From assembly GCA_020353135.1 (NCBI GenBank), contig CP070688.1, positions 709,583-731,420 of the forward strand: a DNA stretch of 21,838 nt, read 5' to 3'. The notes beneath the pieces were generated by a model that had not been told where the DNA came from, ran no database searches, and saw only the letters and a program-made list of their open reading frames with translations. Positions 7,948 to 15,050 of the stretch are shown here, in pieces. This DNA is from Chloroflexota bacterium. Lineage in GTDB: Bacteria; Chloroflexota; Anaerolineae; Promineifilales; Promineifilaceae. Position numbers and translations under genes: made by a program. Positions within the stretch are counted from its first letter, which is position 1; every line of letters begins with the position of its first letter.

Positions 7948-8878
7948 GGCGACCTCGCCGGCCCGGCTCTTGCCGCCCCCCACTATCGCTCAACAAGCGC
8001 CGGGCGCTCTGTACGTCCGCTTCATATTTCAACAGCACCGTGAGCGTATTGCGCATGGTCTCTCCGTCGATGGTCTCGGCATTGAGCGCCAGGAGTGCCC
8101 GGGCCCAGTCGAGGGTCTCGCTAATGCTGGGAACCTTGCGCAAATCCATATGTCGCAATTGCTGCACCACTTCGACGGCTTGCCGGGCCAATTCCGGGCT
8201 AAGTCCAGGCACCTTAAGGCGCACGATATCCAGTTCGGCTTCAATGGTTGGATAGTCGACAAAGAGATAGAGGCAGCGCCGTTTCAGCGCCTCGCTCAGG
8301 TCGCGGGTATTGTTACTGGTCAACAGAACCATCGGCTGATGGACCGCCCGAATCGTGCCCAGCTCAGGCACGCTGACCTGGAAGTCGCTCAGAACCTCTA
8401 ACAGAAAAGCCTCAAACTCGACGTCGGCCCGGTCGATCTCGTCAATCAATAAGACGACCGGTTCCTCGGCCGTGAGCGCTTTCAACAGCGGTCGAGGCAA
8501 GAGGAATTTATCGGAGAAGAAGACGTCCTCTTCCATGGCCAGGCGTTCGGCCGCTTCGCCCAGGCTGCCGGCGTCACTCAAGACATCGCGTAGCGTATCC
8601 CGCAGCAGCTGGGTATAGAGCATTTGCTTGGCGTACTCCCACTCGTAAAGCGCTTTGCTCTCGTCCAGCCCTTCGTAACACTGTAGCCGGATCATAGGGC
8701 TGCCCAGCGCGGCCGCCCAGGCCTTGGCCAGCTCAGTTTTACCTACGCCGGCCGGGCCCTCGGTCAAGATTGGCTTGCAAAGAGACTGGGCAAGATAAAC
8801 GACGGTGGATATCTCATCTGAAGCGATATATTGCTGGGCGCCTAGCCCATCACGGACATCGTCGATGTTCCTGAACAT
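7937..8878 (-). CDS. MoxR/CoxD-type AAA+ ATPase
   Basis: A 313-residue AAA+ ATPase of the MoxR family. Walker A is GPAGVGKT at about 41-48, Walker B is VVLLIDEID at about 140-148, and sensor/arginine-finger segments TSNN and ALKRRC follow. The start ATG at 8878 is supported by GGAGG six nucleotides upstream; an in-frame extension to 8956 has no such site and looks unrelated to the family. It overlaps the VWA gene downstream, the classic MoxR-VWA operon pair. The client enzyme is not evident from this window. Confidence 0.92.
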   Translation of the reverse strand: MFRNIDDVRDGLGAQQYIASDEISTVVYLAQSLCKPILTEGPAGVGKTELAKAWAAALGSPMIRLQCYEGLDESKALYEWEYAKQMLYTQLLRDTLRDVLSDAGSLGEAAERLAMEEDVFFSDKFLLPRPLLKALTAEEPVVLLIDEIDRADVEFEAFLLEVLSDFQVSVPELGTIRAVHQPMVLLTSNNTRDLSEALKRRCLYLFVDYPTIEAELDIVRLKVPGLSPELARQAVEVVQQLRHMDLRKVPSISETLDWARALLALNAETIDGETMRNTLTVLLKYEADVQSARRLLSDSGGRQEPGRRGRHGQ

Positions 8879-9082
8879 ACTTTGCCTCCATAAGGCTGCG
8901 ACCCCATGATTTCCATGATACTTGATGCGATGTAGGGTCAGGCTGCGCTTCGTCATTGAAACGCGTTTCTATGTTCTGTGCCACTGGCCCCGCCTTGTTC
9001 ACTGGTCCCTGATGAAATGATCCGGCCGCGAAAGATACCGGCGCGGGTCAACAAGTAATCCAGGTGTGTGCAAGTGTTAACG

Positions 9083-9111
9083 ATTGTACGGCTTAACGGT
9101 CAAATCGCAAA
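9083..9111 (-). promoter_or_regulatory. Weak candidate promoter for the MoxR-VWA operon
   Basis: On the minus strand TTTGCG (9111-9106) and TACAAT (9088-9083) are 17 nt apart. The -10 is good and the -35 poor. It would give an untranslated leader of about 200 nt before the MoxR gene. The 254-nt stretch 8879-9132 holds no credible gene; besides this site I see only a small inverted repeat CCGCG/CGCGG near 9020-9040. Confidence 0.3.
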
Positions 9112-9132
9112 GGCCCAATATCGTCAGCTCAT

Positions 9133-10062
9133 TTATCTTTCAGGCGCCAAATCATAGGCCAGGAATAGCTTCCTGTTCGTTTCCCGAAAGCCCAGCCGTC
9201 GGTATAAACCTATCGCGGCCTCATTTTGACGCCAGACGCCTACGTTCACGGCTCGTGCGCCCTGGGCGACCGCCAGGTGCAGACCGGCCAGCATCAACTG
9301 CCGACCGTGGCCCTGGCCTCGATATCCTGATAACAGACCGACAGGCTCGATCTCGGCCAACTCCAGTTCCGTCCAGCGCAGCCACATGAAACCAACTGAC
9401 CGCCGGCCGTGTTCCAAAAACAGCAGATCGCCGGCATCGGCCAGGTCGGCCGCTATTTCGCCATCGCTTTCATAGGGTTGGTACCAGGGCAAACCGGAAA
9501 AAGAGGCATCATATAGACCCCGAAAGCAGGTGATGGCTTGCGCTCGCTCATATGTCCGCAGCCCATAGCCGTCGCCCAGGCGAATTGGCGGCAAATCCTC
9601 GAGAGCATCCAGGGTCAAGTATCGCTCTTCATGCTCGGCATAGAAGCCTGAGGCCGAGAGGAAGCGGGCGGCAGCCGAGTCAGGCGAATTCAGCGCATAG
9701 TAGAGCTGCCGGGCGTCGCCGCCAACCAGGTCGCCGACGACTGTTTGCAAAAGATGCCTGCCCAGGCCCCGTCGACGCCAACCAGGCCTTATGAAACCAT
9801 CTAGCTCATAGAGGCCGGCCAGGCCAGGCGTCGGCGCCACAGAAGCGTAACCGGCGACCGACGATTTACAACGCAATATCCAGGACCGGCCGCCTCGTTC
9901 CCGCAGGCGAGCCACCCTTTTGACCTGGCGTCCAGCATCCAGCTGTTCGGCCGGATAGACCTCGTTCCAGATCATGGCCAGGGCATGCGCCTCGGACCAG
10001 CCGAGGGCCTTGACTTCCCTTACAACGCTGGACGCGGGCCGTTCGTCGCTTGATTCACTCAT
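9133..10062 (-). CDS. Tandem-GNAT N-acetyltransferase
   Basis: A 309-residue protein with two GNAT domains in one chain. The first acetyl-CoA motif A is RPGWRRRGLGRHL (92-104) and the second is GYRGQGHGRQLM (247-258). The second domain ends with the usual NEAAIGLYRRLGF element (280-292). The layout recalls mycothiol synthase MshD, but this architecture occurs in many unrelated acetyltransferases and the substrate is unknown. Both CoA motifs look usable. The ATG at 10062 lacks a clear Shine-Dalgarno. It is divergent from the Lgt-family gene. Confidence 0.87.
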   Translation of the reverse strand: MSESSDERPASSVVREVKALGWSEAHALAMIWNEVYPAEQLDAGRQVKRVARLRERGGRSWILRCKSSVAGYASVAPTPGLAGLYELDGFIRPGWRRRGLGRHLLQTVVGDLVGGDARQLYYALNSPDSAAARFLSASGFYAEHEERYLTLDALEDLPPIRLGDGYGLRTYERAQAITCFRGLYDASFSGLPWYQPYESDGEIAADLADAGDLLFLEHGRRSVGFMWLRWTELELAEIEPVGLLSGYRGQGHGRQLMLAGLHLAVAQGARAVNVGVWRQNEAAIGLYRRLGFRETNRKLFLAYDLAPER

Positions 10063-10171
10063 CGGACCAGGTCAGTTTCGTAAGCCATTTATCTCTCTTG
10101 TCGAACCCATTGTACTTCGATTCGCTACAGTCTGGCAGCTGTCAACCGACAGCCACAGAGTACCGACCACA

Positions 10172-10200
10172 TTGCCCTAACGGCGAAACTTGCCTAACAT
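10172..10200 (+). promoter_or_regulatory. Promoter of the Lgt-family gene (near-leaderless)
   Basis: TTGCCC (10172-10177) and TAACAT (10195-10200) are 17 nt apart. The expected start of transcription (about 10207-10209) coincides with the ATG at 10209. No Shine-Dalgarno is present before that ATG, which fits a leaderless or nearly leaderless mRNA. A GCTGTC-aacc-GACAGC hairpin lies just upstream at 10138-10153. Confidence 0.55.
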
Positions 10201-10208
10201 CTTATCCG

Positions 10209-10967
10209 ATGTATCCGATTATCGGCCGCTACGGTCCTTTCTTCCTCTACAGCTACACGGTGGTCATGGCCGTCGGCCTGGCCGCCGGCATCGGGCTGAC
10301 GGCCTGGCTGGAGCGGCGCGATGGCGATCACCGGCCGGGCTGGATCGACGGGCTGATAGTCGCCTCGCTAGCTGGCCTGGTCGGCGGTCGGGCTGGCTTC
10401 GTCGTCGCCAATTGGACCTACTTCTCGGAGGAGCCAGGCCAGATTGGCCTGGTTTGGCAGGGCGGTCTCAGCTATCATGGGGCGTTGCTGGTAGGGCTGC
10501 TGGGCCTGCTGGTTTGGACCGCTTGGCGAGGCCAGGTATTAGCCCAATATGCCGGCCTGCTGGCGCCGGCGTTGGTCTTGGTCAGCGCCTTTGGCTGGCT
10601 GGCCTGCTGGTTTGAAGGTTGTGCCTTCGGCCGGGAAACGACTTTCGGCCCCCTGGCCGCCGACCTGCCGGATAGTTATGGCGTATTTGGCCTACGTTAC
10701 CAGACCCAGTTGCTTGGGCTGGCGCTGTGCCTGCTGCTGTTTCCGGTCACCCTGGCTATTCGCGGCCGGCTGCGACCCGGTTTACTATTTGGTCTGACGC
10801 TGATACTCTTGAGCGCCGGCCGGCTGGTCGTCACGTTATTCCGCGGCGACGAGATAGGGATGCTAGGCCCTGTGCGATGGGATACAGTCCTCGACGGCGC
10901 ACTCGTGGTCCTTGTCCTGCTGGCCCTGGCAATCACCACTATTTGGCGCTTCATCGTCGACAAATGA
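10209..10967 (+). CDS. lgt: Prolipoprotein diacylglyceryl transferase (Lgt) family membrane protein
   Basis: A 252-residue polytopic membrane protein of the Lgt family. Lgt transfers diacylglycerol from phosphatidylglycerol to the lipobox cysteine of prolipoproteins. Family marks include the N-terminal GRYGPFFLYSYTVVMA, GGRAGFV at 59-65, and GGLSYHGALL at 85-94 with His90. The signature segment reads GWLACWFEGCAFGR (129-142), where the normal motif begins GRxG; the arginine reported as essential in E. coli (Arg143) is Trp130 here. A later arginine-rich segment AGRLVVTLFRGDE (203-215) is kept. It may be a divergent Lgt or an inactive or repurposed paralogue. The start ATG at 10209 fits a leaderless promoter. 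It is followed 32 nt later by the amidase gene. Confidence 0.82.
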   Translation: MYPIIGRYGPFFLYSYTVVMAVGLAAGIGLTAWLERRDGDHRPGWIDGLIVASLAGLVGGRAGFVVANWTYFSEEPGQIGLVWQGGLSYHGALLVGLLGLLVWTAWRGQVLAQYAGLLAPALVLVSAFGWLACWFEGCAFGRETTFGPLAADLPDSYGVFGLRYQTQLLGLALCLLLFPVTLAIRGRLRPGLLFGLTLILLSAGRLVVTLFRGDEIGMLGPVRWDTVLDGALVVLVLLALAITTIWRFIVDK

Positions 10968-10999
10968 CATCGCCAATTGACCCCATGTGAGTCTAAACT

Positions 11000-11857
11000 A
11001 TGAAAGTTGAAATAGGTCTGGCCCAAATCAACCCTCGACTCGGCGATGTGCCGGCCAATCTCGATTTGCATCTGCGACAGATAAAGGAGGCGGCCAGCCA
11101 GGGAGTCGAGTTATTGATCTTTCCCGAACTCTCGCTCACTGGCTACCGTCTGCGAGATTTGACCTACGAGGTTTGCCTGCGGCCGGATCAAGACGATCCG
11201 GTATTTGCCACGCTGCTCGACGCCAGCCATGAACTGGACCTGGTCGTCGGATTCGCAGAGGCTGACCGCAGGCAGAAGTTCCACATCGCCAGCGCCTACC
11301 TGTCACAGGGTGACATGGTTTACTTGCACCGCAAAGTCTATCTGCCTACCTACGGCATGTTCGACGAAGGACGTTACTTCGCCTGGGGCAATGCTCTCCG
11401 AGCCTTCGATACCCGCTTCGGCCGCGTAGGGATACTAATCTGCGAGGACTTTTGGCACATCAGCCCACCCTACCTGCTGTGGCTTGACGGCGCCGACATC
11501 CTCATTCTGACCTCTGCCTCGCCCGGCCGCGGGCTGGCCACTGAGGACAAGATCGGCAGCGCCCAATGGGTCGAGCATATCAATCAGGCCTACGCCAGCA
11601 TCTTCACCAACTTCGTCCTGCACTGCAACCGCACTGGCTTTGAAGACGGCGTCAATTTCTGGGGCGGCTGCACCGTCTACGATCCAGAAGGCAGGCTCAT
11701 CGTCCAGGGACCTTACTACGAAGAGGCGTTGATCACGGCCCAACTTGACTTGAACCAACTGCGGCGTACGCGCGCCAAGCTACCCTTGCTCCGTGACGAG
11801 CGCGTCGCTTTGACGATGCGAGAAATGCAACGTATCGTCGACCGGCGCTTCACTTGA
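11000..11857 (+). CDS. Carbon-nitrogen hydrolase (nitrilase superfamily amidase)
   Basis: A 285-residue member of the nitrilase/amidase superfamily, which hydrolyses non-peptide C-N bonds. The catalytic triad is visible: Glu43 in FPELSLTGY, Lys112 in HRKVYLPTYG and Cys148 in LICEDFWH. The FDEGRYF segment after the lysine recalls the glutaminase domain of NAD+ synthetases, but no synthetase domain is attached. The exact substrate is unknown. The ATG lacks a good Shine-Dalgarno and probably depends on the upstream transcript. Its stop codon lies 17 nt before the Era start, inside the likely operon lgt-amidase-era. Confidence 0.88.
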   Translation: MKVEIGLAQINPRLGDVPANLDLHLRQIKEAASQGVELLIFPELSLTGYRLRDLTYEVCLRPDQDDPVFATLLDASHELDLVVGFAEADRRQKFHIASAYLSQGDMVYLHRKVYLPTYGMFDEGRYFAWGNALRAFDTRFGRVGILICEDFWHISPPYLLWLDGADILILTSASPGRGLATEDKIGSAQWVEHINQAYASIFTNFVLHCNRTGFEDGVNFWGGCTVYDPEGRLIVQGPYYEEALITAQLDLNQLRRTRAKLPLLRDERVALTMREMQRIVDRRFT

Positions 11858-11874
11858 GAGAACGAGGAATCATC

Positions 11875-12840
11875 GTGTTAGAAGACGACTATCGACCCTC
11901 CGAAATGGCCGAACTCGATTTGAGTTCTCTATCCGAAGAAGAGCTACCCAAGGGGCACAGATCCGGCCTGGTAGCCGTGGCCGGCCGCCCAAACGTGGGC
12001 AAGAGCACGCTGCTGAACCAGATCTTAAAGCAGAAGATCGCCATCGTGACTCCCCGGCCGCAAACTACCCGTACCAATCAATTGGGTATCCTGACCAGGC
12101 CGGAGTATCAGATCATCTTCGTGGACACGCCCGGCCTGATGAAGCCCCGCCATAAACTGGATGAGTTCATGGTCGGATCGGCCGAAGATTCTGTACGCGA
12201 CGCCGACATCGTGCTCTGGCTTGTGGATGTCACCGGCTACCCAGGCGCCGGAGACAAGGCTATCGCCGAGACTCTCGGCCGGTTACCGGAAGATATCAAG
12301 GTCATCATGGCTATGAACAAGAGCGATCTACTGGCCGCGGGCGACGTCCTAGAACGGACTGAGAGCTATAGCGCGCTGCTGCCGTCCGCCGATTGGCTGT
12401 TGATTTCGGCTTTGAAGGATCTCGGCCTAAACGCGCTGCTGGAGATGATCATAGCGGCGCTCCCGGAAGGGCCGCGCTATTATCCGGCCGACCAGACGAC
12501 CGACTCGTTCGTGCGCGATCTGGCCGCCGAATTCGTCCGTGAACAAATCTACCTGCAAATGCGCGAAGAAATCCCATACGGCGCGGCGGTGCAGGTTACT
12601 AAGTTCAAAGAACGGGAGAATGGCGTCATATACATTCGGGCCGACATCTATGTTGAGCGAGACGGCCACAAGAAGATGATCATCGGCGCCAAGGGGGCCC
12701 AACTGCGCAAGATCGGCGCCGCCGCTCGTAGCGAGATAGAGCGGCTGGTCGGCAGCCGGGTCTATCTTGAGTTATGGGTACGCGTCGAGCGGGACTGGCG
12801 CAAGAACGCACAGTCGCTGAAACGACTCGGCTACCAGTAA
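11875..12840 (+). CDS. era: GTPase Era
   Basis: A 321-residue GTPase that binds the 3' end of 16S rRNA and acts in 30S subunit maturation. The G motifs are present: GRPNVGKS (37-44), DTPGL, NKSD and SALK. The C-terminal KH domain carries MIIGAKGAQLRKIG. It has a charged N-terminal extension of about 30 residues before the G domain. The GTG at 11875 is preferred because GAGGA (11864-11868) lies 6 nt upstream; a TTG at 11854 overlapping the amidase stop is an alternative. Nothing suggests loss of function. Confidence 0.96.
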   Translation: MLEDDYRPSEMAELDLSSLSEEELPKGHRSGLVAVAGRPNVGKSTLLNQILKQKIAIVTPRPQTTRTNQLGILTRPEYQIIFVDTPGLMKPRHKLDEFMVGSAEDSVRDADIVLWLVDVTGYPGAGDKAIAETLGRLPEDIKVIMAMNKSDLLAAGDVLERTESYSALLPSADWLLISALKDLGLNALLEMIIAALPEGPRYYPADQTTDSFVRDLAAEFVREQIYLQMREEIPYGAAVQVTKFKERENGVIYIRADIYVERDGHKKMIIGAKGAQLRKIGAAARSEIERLVGSRVYLELWVRVERDWRKNAQSLKRLGYQ

Positions 12841-12848
12841 TCGGCCTT

Positions 12849-12877
12849 TTGCAAATAGAACATAAGTTCTGTATAAT
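12849..12877 (+). promoter_or_regulatory. Strong promoter giving a leaderless mRNA
   Basis: TTGCAA (12849-12854) and a perfect TATAAT (12872-12877) are 17 nt apart. Only six bases separate the -10 box from the ATG at 12884, so transcription should begin at or beside the A of the start codon. No Shine-Dalgarno can exist on such a transcript. Confidence 0.8.
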
Positions 12878-12883
12878 TATCGT

Positions 12884-13972
12884 ATGATGGACGATGAATA
12901 TGGACGTTACGACGATCTATCTGTCGCTAGCGCCGCTAGGCGCCGATTTCTCACGGCGGCCGTGGCCACTGTGACGGTCGCCGCCGCCACCGGCGGGGCG
13001 GCTGCCGTTTTACTCGACGACGATCCCCAGACCACGGCCAAGGTTGCCAGCACGGCGATGCCCCTGCCCTCCCCATCTACGCCTGAGGCTGCCTCAGATG
13101 CGACATACTTGTTGTCCCGGTTAACCGCGCTCGAAGCCGAGAATAGCACCTTGCAGTCCAATTTGGCCGCCGCTCAGAGGCAGCTTGCCTCGTATTCCGC
13201 CCTGAGCGCCGACAGTTCGACCTCTGATAGTCAGGGCTGGAGACATGAGTATGAGGAAGCTAGCGCTCAGGCTGCCGAGCTTTCCGGCCGCGTGGGCGTC
13301 TTAGAGGGTCTGCTGGCGATGTACGAAGAACTGGACGCCGTCGATGTGGCTGCTGCCGCGGCCGGTGGTGTGGCTGCTGTGGGCGAAGTCATCGGCGGAC
13401 TCGTCGCCGAAGCGCCCTCAGTAGCCGAGGGCCTGCAGGCCGGCCGCCAGGCGCTGGAGGAATTTGAGGAGCAATTGCCGCTCATCGAGCAAGGGCGCGA
13501 TTGGCTAGAGGGCCAGATGTCCATCGTCGGACGGGCCCTTGAATCTGCTGAATCGGCTCTGAAGGGAGCGCTTGAGGTTGGCGGCACGTTCTTACAGCTG
13601 CTTGATCGCTGGTTCGAGGACATGCTAAAGTGGTTGCCCTTTGGCATTGGGCAAAAGGCGTTGACCATCGTCGGGACCGTCACCGGCTTGCTTGGCGTGG
13701 TACCGGAAACGCTCGACGGGCTGCAGACCAACATTGCCGGGCCGCTGGATCTCTGGCTGGGGCGTGATGGCGACGAGATTCGGCTCCGACGTCGGATGAT
13801 CGGGCCGATTCGCGAACAGGCCTTAGACCGGGCAGACAGGGCCGTCGAAGGCATTGGCTCCCTTGACGACACCTATGAAGTCGAACTCCGCCATCCGATT
13901 GCGACGCTTGTCGAGCGCCAGCGCGTGATTCGAGAGCAGATCGTCAACTATCGGAAAACCAACGCCGTATAG
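12884..13972 (+). CDS. Tat-signal coiled-coil protein, function unknown
   Basis: A 362-residue protein with a twin-arginine signal: ARRRFLTAAV at 18-27, followed by an Ala/Thr/Val-rich hydrophobic core to about residue 43. No clear AxA cleavage site is visible, so it may stay anchored. A Pro/Ser/Thr spacer (60-70) leads to a coiled-coil-like region (about 73-165, e.g. LTALEAENSTLQSNLAAAQ). A helical domain with an amphipathic or hydrophobic patch around 245-275 follows, and the C-terminus is charged. I do not recognise the family. Two Met codons stand in tandem at the start; the first matches the predicted transcription start. It is convergent with the HAD gene, only 17 nt away. Confidence 0.8.
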   Translation: MMDDEYGRYDDLSVASAARRRFLTAAVATVTVAAATGGAAAVLLDDDPQTTAKVASTAMPLPSPSTPEAASDATYLLSRLTALEAENSTLQSNLAAAQRQLASYSALSADSSTSDSQGWRHEYEEASAQAAELSGRVGVLEGLLAMYEELDAVDVAAAAAGGVAAVGEVIGGLVAEAPSVAEGLQAGRQALEEFEEQLPLIEQGRDWLEGQMSIVGRALESAESALKGALEVGGTFLQLLDRWFEDMLKWLPFGIGQKALTIVGTVTGLLGVVPETLDGLQTNIAGPLDLWLGRDGDEIRLRRRMIGPIREQALDRADRAVEGIGSLDDTYEVELRHPIATLVERQRVIREQIVNYRKTNAV

Positions 13973-13989
13973 CGGCGCCCTGGCCTGGG

Positions 13990-14664
13990 TTAGCTCGACG
14001 AGGGGATGGTGGCCATCAACGTTTCCAGGTCTTCAGCCACATCACCTAGGGAATTGTGAACGAAGTCGACGAAGTCAAAAGCTTCGACCTTTTCATGTGA
14101 GCCGGGTATGGCGACAGTGACCATTCCGGCCGCCCTTGCGGCCCGGGCTCCAGGCACCGAATCCTCCAAAGCCAGGCAGAACCCCGGCGCAACACGCATC
14201 CTTTCGGCCGCCAACAGGTAGATATCGGGAGCCGGCTTGCCATGTTGCACGTCCTGGCCGGTCGTCAGCGATTTACAGGTCGACCACAGCCCTAGCTGCT
14301 GCAGCACCTGCGTGGCGAATGCTCGCCGGTTGGAGGTAGCCACCCCCCAGGGTATCTGGCGCAATTGCAGCTCGTCCATCAGGCTGTCCAGACCGGGCAT
14401 CGACGGCACGCCGTCGATGCTTAACTGGGCCAGATGCGCTTCCTTTTGACGGGCCAGCTCGGCCGGTTCCGCAGGTATGTCTAGCCTGGCCTGCAAGAAG
14501 TATGATGTCTCCTCAAGGCGCAGGCCAACCATCCGGCTGTAGGTCTCCTCGTCGAGAACCAGGCCGTACGGCTCGACGACCTTCTCCCAGGCTTGACGGG
14601 CCATGGGCTCCGAATCGACGAGCAAGCCGTCCATGTCAAAGATGAGGCATTGAATTCGCCGCAT
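13990..14664 (-). CDS. HAD-superfamily phosphatase / beta-phosphoglucomutase-like hydrolase
   Basis: A 224-residue HAD hydrolase, subclass I with an alpha-helical cap. Motif I is FDMDGLLVDSE with nucleophile Asp10 and acid/base Asp12. Motif II is Ser111 in ATSNRR, motif III is Lys143 in HGKPAPD, and motif IV is LEDS (Glu167, Asp168). This set is typical of phosphatases of small sugar phosphates and of beta-phosphoglucomutase relatives; the substrate cannot be chosen from sequence. It starts 14 nt after the small upstream gene, with no strong ribosome site. Confidence 0.92.
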   Translation of the reverse strand: MRRIQCLIFDMDGLLVDSEPMARQAWEKVVEPYGLVLDEETYSRMVGLRLEETSYFLQARLDIPAEPAELARQKEAHLAQLSIDGVPSMPGLDSLMDELQLRQIPWGVATSNRRAFATQVLQQLGLWSTCKSLTTGQDVQHGKPAPDIYLLAAERMRVAPGFCLALEDSVPGARAARAAGMVTVAIPGSHEKVEAFDFVDFVHNSLGDVAEDLETLMATIPSSS

Positions 14665-14678
14665 GCGCGCCCGCGTGA

Positions 14679-14993
14679 CTATTCCGGCAGCCCCTCTTTG
14701 CGATACTGGCCATGGGCGACGAATTCCGGCATGCGGAACCAGGTCAACTGCATGGCCTCGTCCCGCTCTTTGCTCAGCAAGAGCCGTCCTGTCTCCACCT
14801 GGCGTTCGGCGATGAAATCGGTCGGCACGTAGAAGACCTCGCCGTATTCGAAGTTCTCGACTTCCAGGTAAGACGCGTATAACTGTAATAATGGGTTGAT
14901 TTCGTCGGTCCGGTGAAAGAGCTGCATAGCTACGCCCAGCTTCTGTTCATCGGCGGTCCACACTTCATCTTGCTTCTTGATGTCTATTTCCAT
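14679..14993 (-). CDS. Small hypothetical protein, possible PRC-barrel-like fold
   Basis: A 104-residue acidic cytoplasmic protein without membrane segments. The central EYGEVFYVPTDFIAERQVETGRL is reminiscent of PRC-barrel or DUF2171-type beta proteins, but this is only a resemblance. The ATG at 14993 is chosen because GGAG lies 7 nt upstream, next to an AGGAG that is very close to the start; a longer frame to 15020 is less likely. It lies 57 nt after the PP2C gene and 14 nt before the HAD gene on the same strand. Confidence 0.65.
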   Translation of the reverse strand: MEIDIKKQDEVWTADEQKLGVAMQLFHRTDEINPLLQLYASYLEVENFEYGEVFYVPTDFIAERQVETGRLLLSKERDEAMQLTWFRMPEFVAHGQYRKEGLPE

Positions 14994-15050
14994 TCTCCTA
15001 CTCCATAAAGATGTTTCCACTCGCCCAGACGGCGCCCGGCACAGATCGGC

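Noticed and set aside
6571..8878. coxD-coxE genes of a CO dehydrogenase cluster
   Set aside because: No coxL, coxM, coxS or coxF is present, and MoxR-VWA pairs occur in many other settings.
9133..10062. Mycothiol synthase mshD
   Set aside because: Only the two-GNAT layout supports it; no other mycothiol genes are seen and this architecture is widespread.
10109..10146. Minus-strand TTGACA (10146-10141) and TACAAT (10114-10109) as the tandem-GNAT promoter
   Set aside because: The spacing is 26 nt, too long for a sigma70-type promoter.
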